Assembly: GCA_034620365.1 (NCBI GenBank)
Contig: JAQGEQ010000192.1
Span: forward strand, 372,001-436,000
Source of the DNA: Pegea sp. RAD2-039
Lineage: Eukaryota > Chordata > Thaliacea > Salpida > Salpidae
Reading direction: 5' to 3'
DNA length: 64,000 bases
Shown here: piece after piece, positions 10,966 through 22,600 of the stretch
Layout: each line of letters opens with the position of its first letter
Numbering within the stretch: the stretch's first letter is position 1
Notes under the pieces: model-generated
Database searches by the model: none
The model's input: the letters and a program-made list of their open reading frames with translations, nothing else
Told to the model about the DNA's origin: nothing
Position numbers and translations under genes: made by a program

Positions 10966-13900
10966 TTATAGATTACATGAAATATTTTCTTCAACAAAAC
11001 CTAAATTAAAATTACTTTCAAGATTACTTTCTTTTCTTCTTTTTTTTGAATCATTGAAAGTAGTTTTCATCGGATCTTTTTTGGCTAACTGAATTTTTGG
11101 TTTGTAAACATAATAAAGCAAACAAGTAAACCCAAGTCCAACAAACTGAAAATAATTTATCAGAAGAATAAACACAAAATCTACTATCCATTACCTTTAG
11201 AGCTACTGTAAATATCATCAAGTTCTTAGTGATGTCATTGTTTCGATACAATTTACATGAACTCACAGATGAACATGACTCTGATTTGATTCGGCAAGCT
11301 ACATCAAGTAAGTATCCATATATGACTGGTCCAGGAATTGTACCAAGTATTCGAACAGCAAACCACTGAAAATGAATTATCTAAATTTCTAATTTCAATA
11401 TTTTTCAGAAAGTTTTAAAAATTTTTAAAGTAAAAATTTTGAATTAAAAATTTAAAAGTTATCAAACCTGAAGGCCAACTGCAAATGATCGTTGAAAGAA
11501 AGGAACTATCCTGATGGTAACTTGCATTTGAGGAACACTTGTTAGTAGATGAAGAAAGATTATGATGAATATAAATACAAAATAAAGATATCTGTTGGCA
11601 TTACTGCAGCTTTTACTTTTACAAAGTCCACTCGTTGCTGTTGTAATGTTATCGAAAACACATGAACAATTGAAGAACTTTAAAAAAAATAATCATCTGT
11701 TATCGATTAATAAAGTTGTGTATAGATAGTAGATTACTTCTTTAGAATTTAGAAAAGGGCGCAGTAGAAAAAGCTTTATAATTTCACATATTCTGGTTTT
11801 TCATAGTTGTGTTTGATGCCAATTATATTTAGATTCAGTCTCGTTTTTTTTATAAAGTTTTGTGTTAAGCCCTAATAATCGATTGTTATTTCACTTTACT
11901 AGATTTAAAATAATCAAAAAAATATATTGCAAAACTTTTACGTCATCAATAATCCTTTTAAATTGAGACTTAAAAAATGTTAAATAGTAAGATAAGAAAT
12001 TCATGAAATATTCAGTATATTGAAAAAACAAATACCAAATTTTTAGTTCCACTTTTACATCCAGCATGACAAGGAGAAAAATAAGAGATTTCATTTGATG
12101 CACAAACAGGATCATAAACTTCCAAGGAACAACCACATCCTTTAGAGCATGATTGTAGTGAGTGTTGGTTGCTGGACATTTCGTTAGTTTCAGCAAATGC
12201 TGAAATTAAAGTTAGTAGAGATTAAAATAGTACAGTTTGAAACTTACCAATATCTGGGCAAGTGTTGTATAATAAGCAAGAAGCAAGCATTGAAAGGAAT
12301 CCAATAAAAATTACAAATTTAATAATTTTTTGAACGTTAAACTTAGAGACAATAAACCCGCTTAGAAGTTGTGCACCTGCACCACCTACAATTATTAGAG
12401 TTCCTGAAAAATTAATCAAAAAATGTTTATTCAATTATTTTGAACTTTTTTACTGAATATTGAAAATAAATTTGAATAAAGAAAATAATTATTTTAGAGA
12501 TTTTACAGAAATATGAGATTTATTAATTGAACAAAATTATGAGTTTAGATAAGTTTTCAAAAATAACTAATTTTATGTTAACTATTTTCATAGTAAATTT
12601 TTCTGATATTATTTGTGATATTTACAATATTTTAAAAACATGTTGATCTTTAAAACTTTAAACAACAAAATTTTGAGTCAAACCAACTTACCAGTTACTA
12701 CAGATGCCAAAGCTGAACTCATTTGGAAGAGAGATTCAATGACTCTAGGCAAAAAAGTAGCTAGCCCAGATGTCACAGTACTGTCGGTTACACTCAGTAA
12801 AGTTACCATCAAAAAAGCTGTGTTTTGAGTCAACATCTGCAGACGTTTCGGTAAATATTTGAATCTGTAAATATTGTAAACCAGAATCACATTTAGCCAC
12901 TTTGTTCAAAAGTTACTTTTTAATAAACTTTTCTTCAGTTTCTATATTTTCAGTGACTTTCTGGTCGTGAATTTCTTTTTCTCGATTTTCACGAAATTTT
13001 TCTGTTCCTGGGAGCTGTTTTGGAAGAAGTAGAACAAAGAAGCTTGTAAGAAATGAAGCAGTTCCCAAAAATACAAAACCTAGCCACCAGGCTCCAATGA
13101 ACTGAGAGTCATCTGTCTTCAAAAGGACTCTATTGAAATCATTTAAATAAGTTTTTTTTGAAAAACCCTTGGTTGTTTATTTAATTGTTAATTTGTTTTT
13201 AATTTCAAGTAAAATAACTTCAAAAAAAATTGTAAAAATAATTTTAATTCTACTAAAGTTAATGAAATAGAATATTGATTTGTTTTAATTATTTTGAAAT
13301 TAATTTGAGTTCTTATTATCTTTTCAAAAATAGCTCTTAAATTATCAACAAATACATAAAACTGAATTATCTAATTTGTAAATTAAATCATCTAAAATTA
13401 GAATTTAAATTTATTAAGTTCGTGAATTACTGCAGCATTTGAACAACTTTATTCTGTTAAAAAGGCATTTATAACAACAAAATACTTTTGAAATTGTGCG
13501 CTAGCTTTTACAATTAACTGGATCTCTAACCACTTGTAAATTAAATTCAATGTATTTAAACCAAAACTCAATTATACAAAGATCTATCAGCGCTCTGATT
13601 AATAAATCAAACCACAAACCACAAACCACAGACAGAACAACCACAAAAATTAAACAAACTGCTAATAGAAACACTGTCATGAGCAAATGCTCTGTACAAA
13701 TACACATTTTGTGATCTGCAAAGTTTTGTTGACTTATTTATGACAAATGAAGACCAAAAAATTGATTAATCTTTTTATTACTTAGGATTTATTAATATCT
13801 AAAGTTTAATTAATTTGCCAACTGAATATATATGAACATCTATTGAAGTTTACTTACTTGTTTTGTAAATTTGCAGAATAATTTAGAAATACTCCAGACA

Positions 13901-15484
13901 ACAAATAACCGAACCCAGGTCCAATCAAGCGAAATGAATAAAAAACAGCTGAAAAAATAGGAGAATTTTTTAAAAAATTGAAAAATATCTTTACATCTTA
14001 CAAAAGCTTATGATAAATAGATAAAGTATTTTCTTACCAATTTTAAAAATCCTTAGACAAAGAATTAATAAATATTTGTTCACTGAATAAAATTATACTA
14101 AAATATTATAGAATTTCTCACTCAGTTTTAAATAAATATTTAATTTATAATTTAAATAAGTTTTTGTATAAACAACATTCACTTTTATAAGTAAAAAGTA
14201 AAATATTAATCAAACAGAGACTTGTTAAGTTAAACAAAAAATCTAACAAAGCTTCTTTTTACCATGATACAAAGAAGATTTTGTCTGTGGAACGTTTTCA
14301 TCTAAGTAAGTTATTCCTAATGAAGATATAGGCGAGGCCCCGATTCCGATGATAATTTGGCCAAAGTAAAGGAGAAACCTTTTAAAAAATAGTTTTATTT
14401 AGTTGTCACATTATCGGTTGTTTATTAAACAATTGTCTTGAAGTTATGGGTTCTAGATAATGTTGCATATAATTATTTTCTCGAAATGAAATTCGACTTT
14501 AAGAAATTAAAGTTTTTGTTATCATTTAACTAAATTTGTAGCTAAAAAAACTCTTGAAATTGAAAATATGAGTTTCAATACTTTTAATAGATTGAATTTA
14601 TGCTAAAATCTCAATATAAGAAATTTTTCAGTTTTTAAATAAACATTTTATTCATAATTCTGAACAAAACAATTAAAACTACTAAAATAATTTTAATAAA
14701 ATTTCATCATCAATATTTCAATCTTACCGAAAATGTCTAACTTCATTCGAACAACTCTGATGTTTTGTATCATTATGATTACAAAACGTACCATCTTTCA
14801 TATCTATTTTAAGTTCTGATGAGAAGAAATGAGGAAAAGTTAAAATAAATGACCCACAACCAATCAAAACACAGCCCCAGCCTAACCACTTAGGCTTGTG
14901 TCCCTGACCACCGATATATGTGACAAATATCAAAGCTACACAAACTCCTAAATCATAAGAACTAGAGATAAACCCTCCTTCACTAGCTGTTAAGTCAAAT
15001 CTAAATAATAATTTTATGATTAATGATGATTTGAAGAAAATCAAGTTGTAAATAGATTCTACCTTCGTATTACTGTTGATAATGTCCCGTTTATCAAACC
15101 GTTTACAATCGCCCCTTGTATAAAACTAACCATAGAAAGGACCACGAGGGCCCAAACTGGTTTTGCAAATCGTTGTAGGCAAGAAATTCTGAGATATAAA
15201 AGATAAGATCTTTTAAAAGTAATTTTAAACACTTTAAAAACTAAAAAACATCTGAAAAGTTATATCAAAATCGTTTATAAATATGTTTGTATAACTGAAG
15301 CTTTAATTATTAAATAAAAATTATTACTAAATTATTTTAGTTTATAAATTTTAAAATTTTCTTCCTACCTTTTTCGCGTTTTTATGCAAATTAGGTCCAT
15401 TCCACAAATTTCATCAGAAATAATTTTATTTTTAATATCAGTTTGTGATTGATAATTATTAAACGATGCTTCAGTAGTTTTCAT
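10966..15484 (-). CDS. SLCO/OATP organic anion transporter
   Basis: Organic anion transporting polypeptide, a sodium-independent plasma-membrane carrier of amphipathic anions. Twelve exons join with consistent phases: 15484-15369, 15188-15063, 15000-14728, 14378-14263, 13948-13858, 13129-12917, 12864-12692, 12403-12248, 12199-12036, 11677-11468, 11365-11195 and 11145-10966, giving about 662 residues. Family marks: membrane span 1 with LSMVSFIQGAIVNG; WLGWGCVLIGCGSFILTFPHF in exon 3; GQIIIGIGASPISSLGITYLD in exon 4; a Kazal-like cysteine cluster in the large extracellular loop (KGCGCSLEVYDPVCASN, exon 9) continued by a cysteine-rich stretch in exon 10; and QWFAVRILGTIPGPVIYG-like sequence in exon 11. 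The tail is basic. The subfamily cannot be assigned. The length is normal for the family and no break is seen. Confidence 0.93.
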
Positions 15485-16799
15485 TTCGGTTTAATTCAAT
15501 CAATTAGTTTTTTTATAGTCAAAATACTTTTTTATTGTTCTGTAACTGAATATATTTAAATTACACGTAGTCATTCATATGTACATTTTAAGGGCTATCA
15601 AATTTACTTAGCAAAAGAATATTTTAGTTCACAAAGTATTAAAAAACGAATTTAGAATTTAGTAAATATTTGCAAAAAGTATTTCAATTCATGCTCTGTT
15701 AGATTTGAATTCTTTGACTTCAACAAAATATTAATCATCGAATAAATTAAGATACCACTGGTAATGATTAAATAGAATTAAATTAAAGAATCCGAAAGTA
15801 TGAGTTGCTTTTCATATTTGTTGATTAAAACAAGTTTACAATGAAAAAAGTTTTTGTCTTTGACTAAATTGCAAGAATGATTCAATCTTGTTTAGCTTAA
15901 ACAAAACCAATTAGCTCTTAAGTCTTCTCATAGAGTTTTGCTTTTTATATTAAACGTAAAAAAGGATTTGATAAAAAAATATAAAAAGTTTTAATATTTC
16001 TTACTTTTAACACAAAATTCGAATTACAACGAATTTATTTACAAAAAATTGTAGCTTACAGTTTTTAACTGTAAGTGAATTTGTAGTAAACTTACTGAAC
16101 TTTAACCTAAGTGTCTTCTCTTTTTTTAAATAAACGAGCTTTTCGTATGATCGTAAATTTAATACCTTCATTGATAGAGTTAAAGAATTATCCTTAGAAC
16201 TTTAATAACGTCTGAGTTACAGAAAATGCTGATCAAAAGTATGACAGAAATTATTAAAAATAAATAAATAGATCTAAAATTATTAAATAAATTCTTCTAA
16301 CAGATAATTAAAGGTTTTTAAAAATAGATAAATACAGTCGTTTACAATACTATTACTAATACAACTACGAAGAAGACTAGACGATTGAAACTTGAGAAAA
16401 AAGGTTAAATGATTTAAGCACAAAATAAAAACTCAAATAAAGCCTGAAGCTGAAAATAAGAGAATCATTTTTGAAAGTTTTCTGTTTAAAGCTTAAACAA
16501 TTTCATTTAAAAGAATAAAGTTGCAACAAATTAAAAGTATAAATTTCCAACAAAATGTTCCTTTAATATCGACATTCATGAAATTTCTTGTTAAAAGAAA
16601 ACTTGTTTTTCAGAAACAGTTTACTGATTTTGTTGAGTGAACATGAAAAGAAAATTCTTTTGAATTGATGTCTGTAGATAAGGTAGATTAAAATGTAATA
16701 AAAGTTATTCAAGTATACGTATGCAAGCCTTTGAATGACATGAACTTAAGGTTATACAGTTTAAATGAGCCACATTTTCCCAAGCAAAATAATCAAACT
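15485..16799. other. AT-rich intergenic upstream of SLCO
   Basis: No coding frame, repeat or RNA recognised. It should contain the SLCO promoter. Confidence 0.55.
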
Positions 16800-17377
16800 C
16801 TTAATTTCTTCTATTCGAATAACAAAACATCAGATTAAGTTCGAGTAATTCAACCTTCTTTACACTATTACTACTTTTGCTTCTGCCTATGGAGCTTTGT
16901 TTATACCAGCACTGATTTGCAAAGTAAATCCAGTAGTTTGCATTCTTCAATTAAATCATTTTTTTGTTGATGTCACTCAACACTCTCTACCAATACCTTC
17001 TTCTAACATTTAGCATGCAATTCACTACCTACACAACTGCCTTTCAAAATATCTTTTTACTTGACTGCTTGAAATTCATTTTCTTAATAGATAATCTTTA
17101 CTGGGATACTTTTAGACCCGAATGGTTTGTTGACATGGCTGCGAAATAGCTTCTCGATAAAATGCCCGGTCCTACACTTTCTGGTCATATTGTTTACGAA
17201 ATCGTTTTATTATTTTTGATTTTCAAATTTTTTTACTTTAACATAAGTGCCATCGATTTCGAAACAAAATATCGTATAAGCTTCATCTTAGACCCAACGG
17301 TAGTAGTCTCCTTCCCCGACACAAGATATACGATGTTATAAATCTTCATCATTGCCTCATAACGTTGACTGGATCTA
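16800..17377 (-). mobile_element. Possible pol C-terminal debris of an LTR retroelement
   Basis: At 17375-17270 the minus strand reads YNIVYLVSGKETTTVGS followed by a basic tail. This has the feel of the GPY/F-type C-terminal region of a retroelement integrase (a leucine-serine-glycine-lysine stretch before a basic segment). The DNA down to about 16840 is less AT-rich than its surroundings and has short decayed frames on the minus strand. The family is uncertain. Confidence 0.35.
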
Positions 17378-17550
17378 ATAGAGCTTTATTTAAACTAATA
17401 AGGCGACTAGTAGTAACGATAAGTATACTAACGAAAAGCGCTACTCACAGTACAGGCCTATTACCGAATGACAGCGGTCTATACGAGAAATGAAGTTAAA
17501 CACAATTACGCCAGCGGTAAAATAATTTACTGTTATATATGACTGAGCTA
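17378..17550. repeat. Repeat shared with 9248-9320 and 10622-10670
   Basis: Begins TAGAGCTTTATTTAAA like position 9246 and ends with a GCCAGCGGTAAAATA-type block like position 10635. Read on the minus strand it carries AATAAAGCTC, a polyadenylation-like signal, so it may be a solo or deleted LTR-type repeat whose second copy has been split by inserted sequence. Confidence 0.5.
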
Positions 17551-18150
17551 CTCAAAATATTAATTCTCTTTTCATTTTATAGCAATACTTTCTCATAATC
17601 ATTCTACACAACAAACAAAGAACATGGAAGAAAAGCATCATTTTTGAAAAGAGGCCGATCTTTCAACCGACACATTCAGCCCTCTATGAACCACTGATGG
17701 GTCTTGCTGTACTAGTTTTCTTGCATTTCTCAAACCGTCTCTCGAATTTACTGTGGATTTGGTGGTTCCCGGCCCCTAGCCAGGTCTGGAGCTTGCAAAG
17801 GACATTAACTTTTGCCAATTCACAAAAACTTTTAGCATCTACTACTAAGCTCTTTTGTAGACTTCTTAACTGGAACTTCTCTTTATGATGACTTTTACAT
17901 CAACTTCTATTCCAAACAGAACTGCTTCTTTAACAATTATAGATCCTACAAATATTAGAAGATCATTTCTACCTTTAATTGATTTTGAGCTTTGTGAAGC
18001 TTTAATTTGTGAGTAGTTCTAGGACTTTAAAAGCTCTTTAAAGACCCAGTATCAACTCTTGAAATTTATCCTTCATAAAGACATTCAACAACTCCTTGGA
18101 AAATTTAGCAAACTTCATTTAATCCTTGGCTAGTCAGCTTGTCTTATTTC
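17551..18150 (-). mobile_element. LTR-retroelement debris with protease motif
   Basis: The minus strand near 18050-18030 reads VDTGSLKSF, a retropepsin active-site signature, followed by a short open stretch related to the two protease pieces at 9.8 and 10.5 kb. The flanking 17690-17890 stretch is GC-richer and full of stops. It is a degraded copy of the same family as 9248-10690. Confidence 0.5.
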
Positions 18151-19167
18151 TTTGTCTAATTGATTAATTTTTAGACATCAAGGAGTTGATTTAGTGGCGC
18201 AAATTTGAATAATTAATTTTAGATTAAATAGCTTAGTTTTTGTGTCTATAAAATTTACCCCATAAATTATGCAAATGTAAGAAAATAATTAGAAACTTCT
18301 AATTCTAATAATAAATAACTTTGTATTACTGAAATTTTAAAAGTAGAAAAATTATTTCAATTTGATTTCTAAAAAAAGGAAAGTTAGTTTCTGGAATCTG
18401 TGAGTTTAGCTCAAAACTATTTTTAAATATTATAAGAATGATTATAATTATTAAAATATAAACCTCTATTTGAAAATAGTTAAAGTTTGCTTTCACTGAA
18501 AATTAATGATTGAATAATATCTAGATGAAAGTTTAATAACTTCAATTTGTTCAATAATAAAATTCATCAAACCAATTTCTTCTATTTGTATTTTTATGTT
18601 AATTCATTAAACTTTTATAATCGCAGCCGATAATTGAAAAGATTTTCAAAGTATGAACACTAACACCTCATTCATCTGCACCTTTGTCACAAATGATGTC
18701 AGATAGACACAAATGATGCCAAGTGAAGAATAGCTTAACCAACGTCTTGTCTGCAAGAAGATAAAGTCCTGATTCAAACCTAGAGGCTCCCTACAATTTA
18801 ATAAGATTAGATCTAATATTTTTGCACACTTAAAGATTCCTATTAATTTTTTGTTGTTCTGAGAACATCTATAACTGTAAGAATCCTCAAAAAAGTTGCT
18901 TTTTTCGATAACTTGATTTGAAACTATTGAAGTGGAAATATTTATTGATGAGTTTCGCAAGTGAAAATGTTTCAAATAATATTTTTAATTTGTGATTACT
19001 TCAAATTGATTTTAGGTAAAATTAAGAAAACAAAAGTAAGAAAAAAAAGGCGACAAAAAAATATATGGAAATTAATATTTGGTGATTTAAAGTTGATGAT
19101 AATTATCAAATAAATTTCTATCAATGTGCACAAAGAATAAATTAAGCTCTTCATACAAAAATAACAA
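18151..19167. other. Intergenic; weak minus-strand ORF 18646-18975
   Basis: Mostly AT-rich. One minus-strand ORF of 109 codons contains NCREPLGL, which resembles the start of a discoidin (F5/8 C) domain, but nothing else of that domain follows. A 37-nt intron-like GT...AG could remove the upstream part. I do not call a gene. Confidence 0.35.
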
Positions 19168-19685
19168 TGATGACGTCACTGAGTCGCGTGTTGATGACGT
19201 CACTGAGTCGCGTGTTGATGACGTCACTGAGTCGTATGTTGATGACGTCACTGAGTGGCGTGTTGATGACGTCACTGAGTCGCGTGTTGATGGCGTAACT
19301 GAGTGGCGTGTTGATGACGTCACTGAGTGGCGTGTTGATGACGTCACTGAGTGGCGTGTTGATGACGTCACTGAGTGGCGTGTTGATGACGTCACTGAGT
19401 CGTATGTTGATGACGTCACTGAGTGGCGTGTTGATGACGTCACTGAGTCGCGTGTTGATGACGTCACTGAGTGGCGTGTTGATGACGTCACTGAGTGGCG
19501 TGTTGATGACGTCACTGAGTCGCGTGTTGATGACGTCACTGAGTCGCGTGTTGATGACGTCACTGAGTGGCGTGTTGATGACGTCACTGAGTGGCGTGTT
19601 GATGACGTCACTGAGTGGCGTGTTGATGACGTCACTGAGTGGCGTGTTGATGACGTCACTGAGTCGCGTGTTGATGACGTCACTT
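19168..19685. repeat. 24-bp minisatellite, about 21.5 copies, each with TGACGTCA
   Basis: Perfectly periodic 24-bp unit GATGACGTCACTGAGTSGCG plus TGTT. TGACGTCA sites occur every 24 bp from 19171 to 19675; one unit (19291) is mutated to TGGCGTAA. Units differ only at the stretch after GAGT, giving CGCG, GGCG or CGTATG versions in an irregular order. Because 24 is a multiple of three, several reading frames stay open through the array, which explains the long spurious ORFs on both strands. The array lies in the 3' UTR of DENND4, and its last unit contains the DENND4 stop codon. Confidence 0.98.
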
Positions 19686-22600
19686 GCACAAATCGAGAGT
19701 GCCGAACACATGACGACAACTAACAGCAAAATCACTTGGATGGTGATCAAATTTACTAAAGAATTCCAACTCGCGAACAGTGAGTGCGTTGTACGCGCGC
19801 TTGTACTCGCGATCAAAAGCATCTTGAAGACAAAAAGTAGATTGTTGAGGACCAACGGACCACAAAGATGGGACAAAAACTCACCAACATCAATCCAGTC
19901 CTTGCCTAGGGCAACTATGATAAAAAATAGCATCTCACGATAAGCACTACGACGTAGACGGCTTCGATGATGATGGAACTCAGTGAGTAGCGCGACTAAT
20001 GGCGATCTGACGTCATCATCTTCAGTGATGCAGTCTTTGATGTTGGTAATGAGGGAAGGTGGGTAAGGAAGATAACCAGAAGGATGTTTGTTGCCACTAG
20101 CAACTACTTGATTTGAAATTAATCATTCAAAACCACGACAAGTACTTACTAATGGGCCAGATTGAATAAATTGGAGGACAGTCACGGTCCTGTTGAAGTT
20201 TTAGATTGTCCCACAAGAGATTAAAGGTGATATGAGGGCCAGCTCCAAAAGACACATTTAAAGAAGATTTGGATTTATTGATTAATAACTCAGATCGTAG
20301 AAGTAGATTAAAAAGATTACTGAAAAGTTGAAGACGCCGGAAATACCACACCTGCGGTGATGACGTCATCAAAAAACGCGATTTATCGAGAAGAAAAAAC
20401 AAACCAAATTCCAATAAATGATCGGATGAAGATCAACAAACGAAGGACTTCGAAGGATTGAGTTCCCTTCATTATCTAACAGATCTTCAATTCCTTTGCG
20501 GAGTACAAATGGACTAAGATAAGGAAATGTCAATTCAATCAGTTTGTCGTCTTCTTGTTTGTTTGCTGATGACGTCATCGCATCGCGACAGTCCTGCAAA
20601 TGAAGTTTAGTGAATCGAGAAACAAATAAACTTCAACTGACTTTAATTTCGATGTCTAAGAATGGAACGAACACCGCGTTACACGCGAAGCAACTGAAAA
20701 AAAGAAGAAGTTTTTGAATCAATTCAGATAAAAATTAGGGATCTTTACTGTGTCTTCAGATCAGAATCATCATCAGTCCATCCTGCCATGATCTCTTCAT
20801 CATATATAAGACATTTACAGGATGAACATTTACTACAACTAATCATTTTCACTTCCACCTCACTCAACATCTACAAATCACGTGTTAGTCTCGAAGTGAT
20901 GACGTCACAGACTAACTTGTGTGAACGAAGTAGATGTTGGTAGAGAGATGTTAGTTTGATGAGATGTCTTCTTATTTTCTTTATTTGCTTCATAAGAGGT
21001 TGGAATCTGTTCCTGATCTTCATCAACAGATTACCAAAAGTTTTTCAAATTCGATTTAAAAGTACTTACCACTAATTGGCATACTACATGGTCGTGAAGT
21101 TCGCGTCTTGTTGTCATGACCACGGCGTCGAACCTTATCTGTTGTCGTTTCTAACAAAACCATTAATCAGATGATGACGTCATCATCGAAACCACTCACT
21201 TGTGTCCAGGTTACTAGTACCACTATCTGAGCTTTTAAGACTGGTCTGACTGCTGTAAGTGTCTTTATCGAGGACACCCCTAAAATTCAGTTCCCCAAAA
21301 GACCCCCTTACTTCGTTAGTGTAATAAGCAAGACTATCTTTCATCGATTCATTGATATCTTTCGCGATGTTTGTAGCTGCTAGCTTTGCGCGATTTGCCA
21401 TCGATAAAGTCGTTGTCTTTAAGAATCCGTTAAAAAGCTTCGCGCTGTTTGAAGTCAACCAACCAGTAGAGTCTCGTCCACCAAATGTCATTGACCTGAA
21501 TTTGTTGAAAATTTCAATTTAATTAGAATGAAGAGTAGATGAGGACCTTGAAAGGAATGGATGGTTCGTGCTGATTGGTTGTTTGAAAGTTGATGAGCTA
21601 CTAGATTTTCTATTTTCAATTTCTATACTATTCGAAGATTTTGTGTCTTGATGAGATATCGTTGCATCCGATGAACATCTAACAAGTGCATCTCCTCTTT
21701 TCATATAATCTTCAATCTCATCAACTAAATTACGTTTCAAACTATTCGATGTTCCTATGACAACAAAGCGTTGATGACGTAGTAACGCATGATTAATCTT
21801 CAACCTTTCTTCATCACTTTTGTAACAAGCTGATCTTGTTCGAATCCGAGAGGTGATAGTGGGTCAGATCTTAGATGACTGATATCTCTTCTATCAATAT
21901 CTGACTTCGTTTTATGATATGAAGCACTCCTGATAGGGGTACTATGGACTAATGTGGGCGTTTGTATCTTGCTTCCTAAACATATCAAGTTAGTTTAGGA
22001 TGTAGATAAGACTCATCTGGACCTGAGTGTCCTAAAGAAGTTTCGGGTCGACGAATCGGGGACTTTGGGGCGGCGAATATACTTGGTGACCTTCAACAAT
22101 TTACTTTTAATTTTAAAATGTCAAATTTTAATAAACTAACTTTTTCTCGTTGTTGATAATTGGGTCATTCGTTGTCCTACGGTCCACAAGTAAGCTAGTT
22201 GCTGGACACAAGTGGTTAATAAGCTACAAAGACAACGAATCTAATGAACCTGACACCGCGTTCAACCGCGATACGTCTTCAGATGACTTTTGAGGTTTTA
22301 GTTGTTTCAAGAGTAAAGATTCAGAGTTGTTTAAATCAGAAGTCATTTTAGTGTCACCAGCAAATATCTCATTTGCATCATTTCGTCCTTCCACTGATGA
22401 CGTCATCGCATCGCGTGTTTCCGCTTCTTTAGTAGCAACTGATTCATCTGGAACCATCAACATGTGATGACGTCACAAACCACCTTCTCTTACCTTTAAT
22501 TACTTCCGGTACCGCGACTGATGACGTCACATCCGGTGAACGACGAACAAGTTGTTTTGGCATCGAATTGTAACCATGGTCACTTTGCATACCTACATAG

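Noticed and set aside
18646..18975. Possible discoidin-domain gene from NCREPLGL
   Set aside because: Only one short string matches. The rest of the domain and a supporting exon structure are missing.
19087..19943. Four long overlapping ORFs (about 200-260 codons) on both strands
   Set aside because: They are produced by the 24-bp period of the minisatellite, which is a multiple of three and free of stops in several frames. The real coding sequence here is the last DENND4 exons on the minus strand.
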